Assembly: GCF_018390555.1 (NCBI RefSeq)
Contig: NZ_JAHBGB010000037.1
Location: 124,001 to 188,000 of the forward strand
DNA length: 64,000 nt
Direction: 5' to 3'
From: Ancylobacter oerskovii
GTDB lineage: Bacteria > Pseudomonadota > Alphaproteobacteria > Rhizobiales > Xanthobacteraceae
Part shown: one piece after another, positions 1-7,692 of the stretch
Numbering within the stretch: position 1 is the stretch's first letter
How the letters are laid out: the number at the start of each line of letters is the position of its first letter
Notes under the pieces: generated by a model
Told to the model about the DNA's origin: nothing
The model's input: only the letters and a program-made list of their open reading frames with translations
Database searches by the model: none
Position numbers and translations under genes: made by a program

Positions 1-1078
1 GCATCAGCCCCAGCGCCTGCTTGGCATCGCCCGCGCCCAGCGGCCGGATCTTGGCATAGGCGATGTTCGACAGGCCGCCGGCCGGGCTGCGCACCTCCAG
101 CACATCGATGCCGGCGAGGCGCAGCGCGCCGTAGAGATCGGCCTCGATGGCGGGCAGCTGCAGCATGTTGTCGGTGTACCAGGGATGCATGCCGCCAATG
201 GTGCAGTGCTGGTAGATCGGGTTCCTGCGGTAGGTCATCGCCTTCACCTTGAGGCGATAATTGTGCTTCATCCCGCCGCCATACATGCCGGTATATTCGC
301 CATAGGGGCCTTCGTCGAAGGTCATCCCCTCGCTCGCCATCAACTCGCATTCGAGCACCAGCTCGGCATTGGCGGGCACCATCACGTCGATGGTCTCGCA
401 CTTCACCATCCTGGCCGGCGCGCCGTAGAAGCCGCCCAGCACCTCGAAATCGTCGGTGTCGCCGGGCACGCCGACCAGCGCCGAGATCTTGTCGAGGATC
501 GGCCCGCCAATGACCATGGCGACCTCGAGATTCTGCCCCTTCGCCGCCGCCGCCATCGCATGGATGCGCTGGCGGTGGGAGGTGCAGGTCATGTCGACCG
601 ACTTCTCGTTCTTCGAGCGGAACATGGAGCGGTAGATGCCCCAGTCATAGACGCCGGTGTCGGGATGCTTCGAGATGAACAGATTGTCGTTGGTATAGGC
701 GTGGCCGTCGCGATCATGGTGCAGGAACAAGGGTAGACGCGTCAGGTCGACCTCGTCGCCCTTCAGGATGACCTCCTTGCACGGAGCGGTATCCACCACT
801 TCCCATTTGCGGCGCGACTTCGCCGTCTCGACCATCTTGCGGCCGGTCTGGGTCCGGTCGCACTCCATGGCCCAGGCATACATGTCCTGGTTGGAATAGG
901 CGTTGGCGAGGACCGAGAACTCGCAATCCTTGATCTTCTCGATCAGGACGGCCTTGGTCGGGTTGGCCTCGAGCGTCTTGGGGATCTGGTCGACGCGGAT
1001 CTCGTCGGTGATGCGGACGAGAAATCCGGCGGCGTCCATGGCCTGCACGAATTCGGGAAGCGACTGCTGCGACGGCAT
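1..1078 (-). CDS. UbiD family decarboxylase (C-terminus cut by window edge)
   Basis: The frame reads from an ATG at 1078 leftwards with no stop to the window edge, giving the first 359 residues of a protein whose family is usually 450-500 residues. It starts MPSQQSLPEFVQAMD. It carries the UbiD core segment EGPYGEYTG with E256 and E261, the pair of glutamates expected from the E-R-E catalytic set of prenylated-FMN decarboxylases. UbiD enzymes reversibly (de)carboxylate aromatic or alpha,beta-unsaturated acids and need prFMN made by UbiX. No ubiX is in the window. It lies 37 bp downstream of an SRPBCC gene and a FUSC exporter on the same strand, so it is probably the third gene of that operon. 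The substrate is unknown. Confidence 0.9.
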   Translation of the reverse strand, partial: MPSQQSLPEFVQAMDAAGFLVRITDEIRVDQIPKTLEANPTKAVLIEKIKDCEFSVLANAYSNQDMYAWAMECDRTQTGRKMVETAKSRRKWEVVDTAPCKEVILKGDEVDLTRLPLFLHHDRDGHAYTNDNLFISKHPDTGVYDWGIYRSMFRSKNEKSVDMTCTSHRQRIHAMAAAAKGQNLEVAMVIGGPILDKISALVGVPGDTDDFEVLGGFYGAPARMVKCETIDVMVPANAELVLECELMASEGMTFDEGPYGEYTGMYGGGMKHNYRLKVKAMTYRRNPIYQHCTIGGMHPWYTDNMLQLPAIEADLYGALRLAGIDVLEVRSPAGGLSNIAYAKIRPLGAGDAKQALGLM

Positions 1079-1115
1079 GGGGAATGCTCCAATCCGGTTT
1101 CGGAAATGGCCGGAT

Positions 1116-1544
1116 TCAGGAAAAGGCCGGGTCCGAGGCACCGGATTCGACGTAATCGCGCAGATGATGCACCAGCGCACCCCAGATGGTGTTGCACTTG
1201 ACGAAATTGGCTTCGTCATGCGGCCAGCCGCCATGGACGACACTCAGGCGGGTGCGGCCATCCGGCGCGGAGGCGAAGGAGAACGCCGCCGTGGTGCCAA
1301 CGGCGTCGCCGGGGCCGCGGGTGCAGGTCCAGAGGATTTCCTCCGGGTCGTCCTGATCGATGCGCCACGAAAATTCGGGGCGGCCGGTATATTTCAGATT
1401 CCACTGCGTCCCGAGGGCGCCGGTCCCTTCGACATGCGGAGTATTCCAGCCCCGGAGACCTTCAGCCGTACTTAGAGCCGTTCTGACTTTTTCTACGCTC
1501 GCGGAGATGAAAATCTCGTGCTTCAGTGAATGTGCCCCAGCCAT
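1116..1544 (-). CDS. SRPBCC / AHSA1-like protein
   Basis: 142 residues, starting MAGAHSLKHEIFISA. The start at 1544 is chosen because a strong GGAGG Shine-Dalgarno sits just upstream; the frame stays open much further, but that part is the antisense of the FUSC gene. The first strand (HEIFISASVEKVRTAL) and the central W-W pattern match the START/SRPBCC fold of AHSA1-like proteins, which bind small hydrophobic ligands. It sits between the FUSC exporter gene and the truncated UbiD gene on the same strand. A role in binding or processing the aromatic substrate of those neighbours is an inference. Confidence 0.8.
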   Translation of the reverse strand: MAGAHSLKHEIFISASVEKVRTALSTAEGLRGWNTPHVEGTGALGTQWNLKYTGRPEFSWRIDQDDPEEILWTCTRGPGDAVGTTAAFSFASAPDGRTRLSVVHGGWPHDEANFVKCNTIWGALVHHLRDYVESGASDPAFS

Positions 1545-1699
1545 TTGGGTCCTCCCTCGATGTGGTAAGATAGTGGTACGAATAACGTGCACAAGGCAAG
1601 CAACCCGGCCGTGTCGCGAACCGCGCGCCGCCGGGCCGAATCCTGGCCGGCACGGGGTTCGCCACCCTTCGGATCGTCGGGGACGGGATGGCGCACGCT

Positions 1700-2740
1700 C
1701 TAGGCCTCGCGGTCGATGCGCGGCGCGGCGGGGCCGGCCAGGATCGCGCTGCCGATGACGATGGCCGCGAGGGCGACGACGGCGCCCAGCCCGGCCTCCA
1801 GCAGCCGCTCCATCAGCAAGGGCGACCAGGGAAGGTTGCGTCCGAGATTGCTCATGCCGATCGCCAGCGGCGTGATGAAGAGCAGGGCCACCGCATAGTT
1901 GCGGGCCATGAAGAGCTCCGCGATCGCCTGGCACAGGGCGATGATCAGTATGAGCGCGAGGGGGCCGGGCTCGCGGGCGAACAGCACCGCGCCGATGCAG
2001 ACGCCGCCGAAGGTGCCCAGCAGCAGGTAGACCGCCCGGCGCAGCGCGTCGGCCGGGGTGAGGGCGGGCATCAGCGCGGCGACGGCGATGGGCGCCCAGA
2101 ACGGATGGCCGATGTCGAACGCCCGCGCCAGCGACCAGGCGCCGGTCACCGCCAGCGCCGCGATGGTGATGACGATCACATGGCGGGTTCTGTCGAGCGA
2201 GGCCGAGCCGGCCTGCGCCCGGCTGCGCACGCCGCGCGCCACGGCCGCCGGGTCCATCCAGCCGGACGGTTCCAGCGCGGTCAGCAGGATGGAGAAGGCG
2301 GCTCCGCCCACGCCGGCAGCGATGCCGGGCAGCAGCTCTTCCGCGGTCAGCGGAATGCCGGCGATGACCAGCAGGACCAGGATGAAGAAGATCTCGCCGC
2401 GCGGCACCCAGCCCATGACGGTTCCGAGCGTGCCCGCTCCCACGACCACCGCTGCGAGCATGATCGACAGCAGCCATTCCGGCCCCTGGGCCGCCGAATA
2501 GATCGCCGCCGCGGCGAGGGTGACGACGAGCGCGGCGCCCGCCGCCGCCTGCGTCTCGACCCGGCGCTGGACGGTCTCGCTATGGCCATAGAGCGAGGTC
2601 AGGGCGCCGAAGGCTGCATAGACGGCAAAGTGAATATGACCCGACAGATACATGGCCAGGATCGGCACGCCGACGGAGGCGCCCACGCGCAGCGCGGCCC
2701 GCACATCCTGTGTCTTTACCTTGAAAGGAAAGCTGCGCAT
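1700..2740 (-). CDS. FUSC-family inner-membrane aromatic-acid exporter
   Basis: 346 residues with two blocks of hydrophobic helices (roughly residues 20-155 and 195-340) separated by a charged linker. This is the arrangement of FUSC/ArAE-type proteins (fusaric acid resistance, AaeB-like). Motifs such as GHPFWAPIAVAALMP and the HFAVYAAFGAL opening segment fit the family. The protein is half the length of classical AaeB, as many short FUSC proteins are. It is transcribed divergently from the UbiD gene at 2777, with only 36 bp between start codons, and leads towards the SRPBCC and UbiD genes. Export of an aromatic acid handled by the UbiD enzymes is the likely role. Confidence 0.8.
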   Translation of the reverse strand: MRSFPFKVKTQDVRAALRVGASVGVPILAMYLSGHIHFAVYAAFGALTSLYGHSETVQRRVETQAAAGAALVVTLAAAAIYSAAQGPEWLLSIMLAAVVVGAGTLGTVMGWVPRGEIFFILVLLVIAGIPLTAEELLPGIAAGVGGAAFSILLTALEPSGWMDPAAVARGVRSRAQAGSASLDRTRHVIVITIAALAVTGAWSLARAFDIGHPFWAPIAVAALMPALTPADALRRAVYLLLGTFGGVCIGAVLFAREPGPLALILIIALCQAIAELFMARNYAVALLFITPLAIGMSNLGRNLPWSPLLMERLLEAGLGAVVALAAIVIGSAILAGPAAPRIDREA

Positions 2741-2808
2741 TAATCACGCACCTGCGAGCGGCGAGAACGGTGGATCATGCCTTATAAAGACCTGCGAGCT
2801 TTCCTTTC
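2723..2808. promoter_or_regulatory. Divergent control region with 12-bp inverted repeat
   Basis: GAAAGGAAAGCT at 2723-2734 and its exact reverse complement AGCTTTCCTTTC at 2797-2808 lie inside the first codons of the two divergent genes. A 10-bp direct repeat ACCTGCGAGC occurs at 2750-2759 and 2790-2799. The intergenic gap itself is only 36 bp (2741-2776), so promoter and operator elements must overlap the coding starts. The symmetry suggests a shared operator for the FUSC and UbiD transcripts. Confidence 0.4.
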
Positions 2809-4132
2809 GACATTAAAGGAGGCCGGCGAACTCGTCGATATTACTCGGCCTATTGCGTTGCAGTATGACGTCGCCAAAGCTCTCGCCAAGACCAGCGCCG
2901 CCGACGGCCCGGCGCTGCTGTTCAAGGATACCGGCACCGCGTTTCCGCTGGTCGGCGGCGTTTACGGCAATCGCCGGCGCGCCCTGATTGCCTTCGAAGC
3001 CACCGACGAGACCATTCACGAACGAGTGACCAGGGCGATCGACAATCCCGTCGCCCCCGTCGATCTCGTGGGGCCCGCTCCCTGCCAGGAGATCGTGCTG
3101 ACCGGGGTCGACATCGACCTCACCAAGCTTCCGGTGCCGACTTACAGTCCGAAGGACGGCGGCCCCTACATCACCGCCGGCATCGTGGTGTCCGAGGATC
3201 CCGACACCGGAATCCCGGACATCGGCAATTATCGTTTCCAGCTCCACGATGCGACGACGCTGGGAGTGTTCTCCGCCAGCAATCACCGTTTCGGGAAGAA
3301 CATGGCGAAGGCCATCCAGCGGAAGGTGCCGCTGCACGGGGCGATCGTCATCGGCGTCGACCCGATGACGATGTTCGCCTGCCAGGTCCAGTCCGGCGAC
3401 AGGTCGAACGACTGGTTCGTCGCCGGCGGATTGCGCGGCGCGCCGGTCGAACTGGTGCAGGCGACGACCAGCACGCTCAAGGTGCCGGCGCATGCGGAAT
3501 TCATCATCGAGTTCGTGGTCGACACCGACGATCAGCGTGTGGAAGGCCCGCTGGGCGAATATACCGGCTACTATACGCCCGCCTCGATGAAGCCCACCGC
3601 CAAGGTGACGGCGATCACCCATCGCCGGGACGCGATCTTCCAGGGGCTGCTGACCGGCAAGCCGATCACCGAGAACCACGTCCTGAAGCAGATCCCGTTC
3701 GAAGCCTCGATGCTGCGCCAGCTTCAAGCGCAGTTCCCCAGCATTTCCGACATGTCGATCACCAGCTCGGGCGGCGTCCAGACCTATATCGTGATCGCCA
3801 TGACGCCCCGCTACGAGGGCGAGGCCCGGCATGCGATCCTGGCGACCATGGCGTCGAATCTCCATCCGAAATGGGTGGTGGTGGTCGACCCGGACATCGA
3901 CATCCGCAAGTCGTCGGAAGTGGAATGGGCGATGTCGTTCCGGGTGAAGCCGCGCGAGGACGTGTTCGTGGTCGATCGCACGGCGACGGCGCCGCTGGAT
4001 CCCTACACGGATGGCGGCTACTCATCCACCGTCGGGATCGACGCCACGCGGCCGTTCGGCGTCGAGTTCCCCGATGTATCGGAAGTGCCGGACTGGCGGA
4101 CATTCGACCTGCCCGAGATCGACAAGGGCTGA
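2777..4132 (+). CDS. UbiD family decarboxylase
   Basis: 451 residues, full family length, beginning MPYKDLRAFLSTLKEAGELV as UbiD proteins typically do. The catalytic segment EGPLGEYTG has E256 and E261. The C-terminal DIDIRKSSEVEWAMSFR block matches the conserved end of UbiD. It would catalyse prFMN-dependent, reversible decarboxylation of an aromatic or unsaturated acid in the cytoplasm. It is a paralogue, not a copy, of the partial UbiD at the left edge: both have glutamates at the same residue numbers but the sequences differ widely. It is divergent from the FUSC exporter and followed by a small secreted protein. Substrate not determinable from sequence. Confidence 0.92.
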   Translation: MPYKDLRAFLSTLKEAGELVDITRPIALQYDVAKALAKTSAADGPALLFKDTGTAFPLVGGVYGNRRRALIAFEATDETIHERVTRAIDNPVAPVDLVGPAPCQEIVLTGVDIDLTKLPVPTYSPKDGGPYITAGIVVSEDPDTGIPDIGNYRFQLHDATTLGVFSASNHRFGKNMAKAIQRKVPLHGAIVIGVDPMTMFACQVQSGDRSNDWFVAGGLRGAPVELVQATTSTLKVPAHAEFIIEFVVDTDDQRVEGPLGEYTGYYTPASMKPTAKVTAITHRRDAIFQGLLTGKPITENHVLKQIPFEASMLRQLQAQFPSISDMSITSSGGVQTYIVIAMTPRYEGEARHAILATMASNLHPKWVVVVDPDIDIRKSSEVEWAMSFRVKPREDVFVVDRTATAPLDPYTDGGYSSTVGIDATRPFGVEFPDVSEVPDWRTFDLPEIDKG

Positions 4133-4173
4133 TCCATGTCGCCTGATCGTGGATGTGTGCGGAAGACTAGGGG

Positions 4174-4548
4174 ATGAAGACGATGAAGATGAGGTCGTGG
4201 GGTTTGCCGGTCGCCCGGGGTGTTGCCGCCGTCGCGCTGCTGGCGTCCGGCGCGGGCGCGGCGTCCGCGCAGAACTGGGAGGCCTGCGTCGAGGCCATTG
4301 CCAAGACGCAGCAGGAATTGAAGAGCGTGCTGCCGCCGTCGAGCAAGCCACGCTCGCAGCAACAGTCCATCGCCGCGCAGGATTCCCACGATCCCACCCC
4401 CGGCGACCTGGCCGCCGCAGGGCTGGAGGAGCCGGCTTCCGGCCCCGCGGGTGCCCTGAACGAGGCCATGAACCTGCAGGCGGCGGGCGACGAGGCAGGC
4501 TGCATGAAGGCGGTGGCCAAGGCCCGTTCGCTGGCCGGGCTGAAATAG
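4174..4548 (+). CDS. Small secreted protein of unknown function
   Basis: 124 residues. Residues 1-33 form a clear Sec signal peptide (MKTMKMRSWGLPVARGVAAV, then a hydrophobic core ending ASAQ). The mature part is Q/A-rich with one Cys near the start (WEACVEA) and one near the end (EAGCMKAVAK), which could form a disulfide bridge between two short helices around a P/S/Q-rich middle. An AGGGG ribosome site precedes the ATG. I do not recognise a family. It follows the UbiD gene by 41 bp on the same strand. Confidence 0.65.
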   Translation: MKTMKMRSWGLPVARGVAAVALLASGAGAASAQNWEACVEAIAKTQQELKSVLPPSSKPRSQQQSIAAQDSHDPTPGDLAAAGLEEPASGPAGALNEAMNLQAAGDEAGCMKAVAKARSLAGLK

Positions 4549-4648
4549 CGGTCTCTTCCTGGGGACTCTGGATCGGGCGCGTCGGCGCGTCCGATCTTCC
4601 CGGGAGGCCGAGCGTCGCCGTCCGGGAGCGCGAGCAGGGAGGTGCGGC

Positions 4649-5041
4649 ATGGAGCGATTCACGGGCGGCTGCCTGTGCGGCAATGTCCGGCTGGTGGCAT
4701 CGGGGAGGCCGTATCGGGTCGGCCTGTGCCATTGCCTCGATTGCCGCAAGCATCACGGGGCGCTTTTCCATGCCTCGGCGATATTCCCGCAGGACGCGGT
4801 GACGATCGAGGGCGACACGCGCGACTATGCCGGGCGCTTTTTCTGCCCCCGTTGCGGCTCGTCGGTCTTCGGGCGCAGCGCGGACGAGATCGAGGTGAAT
4901 CTGGGGGCGCTCGATGCGCCCGACCAGTTGCAGCCGACCTACGAGCTCTGGACCCTGCGCCGCGAATCCTGGCTGCCGCCCTTTCCGCTGGCGAGACGCT
5001 ACGAGCGCGACCGCGACTCCGCCGGCCGCTTCGAGGAATAG
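4649..5041 (+). CDS. GFA-family (glutathione-dependent formaldehyde-activating-like) zinc protein
   Basis: 130 residues with the zinc ligands of the GFA/CENP-V fold: C8xC10, C27xC29xxC32 and C66xxC69 (GGCLCGNVRL, CHCLDCRKHHG, FFCPRCGSSVF). Length is normal for the family. Members bind two zincs; the prototype Gfa was linked to S-hydroxymethylglutathione formation, but most members have no proven reaction. It stands between a secreted protein gene and a convergent aldo/keto reductase gene. Confidence 0.88.
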   Translation: MERFTGGCLCGNVRLVASGRPYRVGLCHCLDCRKHHGALFHASAIFPQDAVTIEGDTRDYAGRFFCPRCGSSVFGRSADEIEVNLGALDAPDQLQPTYELWTLRRESWLPPFPLARRYERDRDSAGRFEE

Positions 5042-5066
5042 GCGTACCGTGCGTCGGTAGATCCGC

Positions 5067-5095
5067 GGCCGGCCGGGGGCAGCCCCCGGCCGGCC
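5067..5095. terminator. Bidirectional hairpin terminator
   Basis: A perfect 13-bp stem (GGCCGGCCGGGGG / CCCCCGGCCGGCC) with a 3-base loop lies between the convergent GFA and aldo/keto reductase genes. There is no long T-tract, but the position and stability fit a shared terminator. Confidence 0.65.
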
Positions 5096-5102
5096 GGGTT
5101 CC

Positions 5103-6155
5103 TCAGGGGGCCGGGCTGCCGTGCAGCTGATGCGCCGCGTCGATCCGCGCCTCGATCTCCGGGGTGATCGCGACATCGAGCGAGCCGAGATCGGAACGCA
5201 GCTGGTCGAGGCTGGTGGCGCCGATGATGTTCGAAGTCACGAAATGCCGGCTGGTGACATAGGCGATGGCGAGCTGCGCCGGATCGAGGCCGACATCGCG
5301 GGCGATGGCGAGATAGGCGTCGATGGCGGCCTCGGTGCCCGGCTTCTGGTAGCGCTGGCCGCGCTCGAATAGCGTGGTGCGCGCGCCCGGCGGACGGGCG
5401 CCGCGCTGATATTTGCCGGTAAGGAAGCCCTGGGCCAGCGGCGAATAGGCGAGCAGCCCGACCTGCTCGCGGGCGTGGAACTCGGCGAGGCCGACCTCAT
5501 AGGTGCGGTTCAGCAGGTTGTAGGCATTCTGCACGCTGGCGACGCGCGGCCGGCCGGTGGTCTCGGCGAGGTGCAGGAAGCGCGACAGGCCCCAGGCGGT
5601 TTCGTTGGACAGCCCGATATGGCGGACCTTGCCGGCCTTCACCAGCGCGTCCAGCGCATCGAGCGTTTCCTCGATGGACACTTCGGTGCCGTCGCCGCCG
5701 CGCGCCGGCGAGTGGCTGCCGCCGCCGAACAGCGGCAGCGGCCGGTTGGGCCAGTGCAACTGGTAGAGATCGACATAGTCGGTCTGCAGCCGGGCGAGCG
5801 AATTGTCGATGGCCTCGTTGATGTTCCTGGCGTCGAGCCGGGGCAGCGAGCCGTCGCGGCGCAGATAGGGACGGTCGGAAGGCCCGGAGACCTTGGTTGC
5901 CAGGACGATCCCGTCGCGTCCGCCGCGTGATTTCAGCCAGCTGCCGATGATGCGCTCGGTGGAGCCCTGCGTCTCCGCGCGGGGCGGGACGGAGTAGTTC
6001 TCGGCGGTGTCGATGAAGTTGATGCCGCGATCGCGTGCGTAGTCGAGCTGCGCGTGGCCTTCGGCCTCGGTGTTCTGCTGGCCCCAGGTCATGGAGCCGA
6101 GCGCGATGGAGGAGACGCGAAGGTCGGTACGTCCGAGCGGACGGTAGTCCAGCAT
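5103..6155 (-). CDS. Aldo/keto reductase, Tas-like
   Basis: 350 residues. It begins MLDYRPLGRTDLRVSSIALG and has the AKR catalytic Asp/Tyr region (FIDTAENYSVPPR), LATKVSGPS, DLYQLHWPNRP with the catalytic His, and a GATSLDQLRSDL cofactor-phosphate loop. The order and spacing match E. coli Tas (NADPH-dependent aldo/keto reductase). It probably reduces aldehydes in the cytoplasm. It follows the DszC-like monooxygenase gene on the same strand (gap 114 bp). Its position at the edge of the sulfur cluster suggests reduction of aldehydes released by desulfonation, which is an inference. Confidence 0.9.
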   Translation of the reverse strand: MLDYRPLGRTDLRVSSIALGSMTWGQQNTEAEGHAQLDYARDRGINFIDTAENYSVPPRAETQGSTERIIGSWLKSRGGRDGIVLATKVSGPSDRPYLRRDGSLPRLDARNINEAIDNSLARLQTDYVDLYQLHWPNRPLPLFGGGSHSPARGGDGTEVSIEETLDALDALVKAGKVRHIGLSNETAWGLSRFLHLAETTGRPRVASVQNAYNLLNRTYEVGLAEFHAREQVGLLAYSPLAQGFLTGKYQRGARPPGARTTLFERGQRYQKPGTEAAIDAYLAIARDVGLDPAQLAIAYVTSRHFVTSNIIGATSLDQLRSDLGSLDVAITPEIEARIDAAHQLHGSPAP

Positions 6156-6269
6156 AGGGAGATCCTTGGGGTCTTTGCGGAGATGGCCGGCACGGCGGAC
6201 ACGCGGGCACGGTGCCGCCGCGAAGGCGACACCGTGCCGGGCCGGGCGTGGGGGACGGCTGAGCGGACG

Positions 6270-7496
6270 TCAGAAGAAACCGAGCGAGGGCAGGCGGGTG
6301 CCGGCGATCTCATAGCCACCGATGGCCTGTGCCTTGTAGCTCGCCGGGTTGTGCGAGGAGAGGGTGCGGGCGTTGCGCCAGTGACGGTCGAGGTTCTTGC
6401 GCCGGGTCGCCGCCGAGGCGCCGCCGACATCGAACAGCGCGTTGGCGGAACGCAGCGCCAGCTCGTCGACGATCACCTTGGCCTTGGCGGCGGTGAGGGC
6501 GGCCTCATGGGCGAGGTCGTCGAGCCCCAGGCCGCCGAGCCGGGCCTGCGCCACCTTGTCCAGCGCATCGGCGGCGGCGAGCACCACCAGCTCGGCGGCG
6601 AAGGCGTCGCTGGCGATGCGCCCGATGGTCTGCAGCAGCAGCGGGTCGTCGACCGTCCGGTCGGCGGCGGCAAAGTAGAAGGTGCGGCTGCGGCTCTTGA
6701 GCAGCGCCTTGGCGTCGCGCAGCACGGCACGGATGATGCCGGCATTGACCGCGGTGACGAAGATCTGGGCGATGGTCGAGGTATAGGGCAGCAGGAAGCT
6801 CGGATTCTCCTTGTCGAAGATGACCTCGCCGGCTTCCACGCGGACATTGTGGAAATTGGTGGTGCCGGTGCCGGTGACGCGCTGGCCGATGCCGTCCCAA
6901 TCGTCGACCCGCTCGATGCCTTCCCGGCTGGTGGGAATGACGATGGACACCGGCCGGCTGCCGGCCGCAGTGGCGCGCACCAGCAGCCATTCGGCATAGA
7001 GCGTGCCGGTGCTGTAATATTTCGTCCCGTTCAGCCGGTAGCCGTCGCCATCCTCGACGAGGGCGGTGTTGAAATCGGAGGCGCCGCCGGTCTGCTTGCG
7101 GTCGAGCTCGGTGCTGGCGAGGCCGAACACCGCCCCGTTCAGCACGGCGTCGCGCCAGACCTTGCGGCGCGGGTCGTCGCTGCCGATCAGGAAGCGTTCC
7201 ACGAAGGTGAAGTGGTTGCGGTAGATGTGGGCGACATTGGTGTCGGCCTCGCCGAGGCGGACCGCGAGGCCGATGACGTCGCGCAGCGTGCCGCTGCCGC
7301 CGCCTTCCTCCGCCGGCAGGCGCAGCGCGCCGAGACGGGCGCGGCCCAGCAGCTCCACCACGTCATGGGGATGGATCCGCTCCTGGTCACGCCGGGAAGC
7401 GTCGGCGGCGATCAGCTCGAAGAGCTTCTCGAGCTCGGGGGAGCCCGGACGGACCGGAGCCGGATTGCCGGAGGCGGCGGATACTGTCTGGTTCAT
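6270..7496 (-). CDS. DszC/SfnB-like flavin monooxygenase (acyl-CoA dehydrogenase fold)
   Basis: 408 residues from the ATG at 7496; an upstream ATG would add ten unlikely residues. The acyl-CoA dehydrogenase N, middle and C domains are all present. The tail RNARTLSSHNPASYKAQAIGG matches DszC and SfnB-type oxygenases rather than true acyl-CoA dehydrogenases, and no catalytic Glu base region typical of the latter is evident. Such enzymes use reduced flavin supplied by a separate reductase to oxygenate sulfur compounds (dibenzothiophene, alkyl sulfides or sulfones). The only flavin reductase in the window is the SsuE/MsuE-type gene at 34026. The gene starts downstream of an AT-rich block at 7606-7643. 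Confidence 0.82.
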   Translation of the reverse strand: MNQTVSAASGNPAPVRPGSPELEKLFELIAADASRRDQERIHPHDVVELLGRARLGALRLPAEEGGGSGTLRDVIGLAVRLGEADTNVAHIYRNHFTFVERFLIGSDDPRRKVWRDAVLNGAVFGLASTELDRKQTGGASDFNTALVEDGDGYRLNGTKYYSTGTLYAEWLLVRATAAGSRPVSIVIPTSREGIERVDDWDGIGQRVTGTGTTNFHNVRVEAGEVIFDKENPSFLLPYTSTIAQIFVTAVNAGIIRAVLRDAKALLKSRSRTFYFAAADRTVDDPLLLQTIGRIASDAFAAELVVLAAADALDKVAQARLGGLGLDDLAHEAALTAAKAKVIVDELALRSANALFDVGGASAATRRKNLDRHWRNARTLSSHNPASYKAQAIGGYEIAGTRLPSLGFF

Positions 7497-7605
7497 GGGA
7501 AGCCTCGGTCGTTGCCATGGACGCACGCGCTGGCGTCGGAGCGGTGGGAAGAGACGTCGCGCACAGGCGGTCGGGAATGGCCGTCTCGGCGCCGGATGGG
7601 CGCAA

Positions 7606-7643
7606 TGATAAAAATATAATGTCTATAGAAAATATGTACAGAA
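7606..7643 (-). promoter_or_regulatory. AT-rich promoter region of the DszC-like gene
   Basis: A 38-bp block of very low GC (ATAAAAATATAATGTCTATAG and following) stands out in the surrounding high-GC DNA, about 110 bp upstream of the DszC-like start. It includes TCTATAGAA, similar to blocks in front of other sulfur operons in the window. Exact -35/-10 boxes are not certain. Confidence 0.45.
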
Positions 7644-7692
7644 GCATTTACGCCGGGCTGGGGATGATCGGCGATGCCGGCGGCGCGCGGTC

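Noticed and set aside
1116..2477. A 453-residue reading of the SRPBCC frame
   Set aside because: The first 300 codons overlap the FUSC gene in another frame. The ribosome site and the family start place the true start at 1544.
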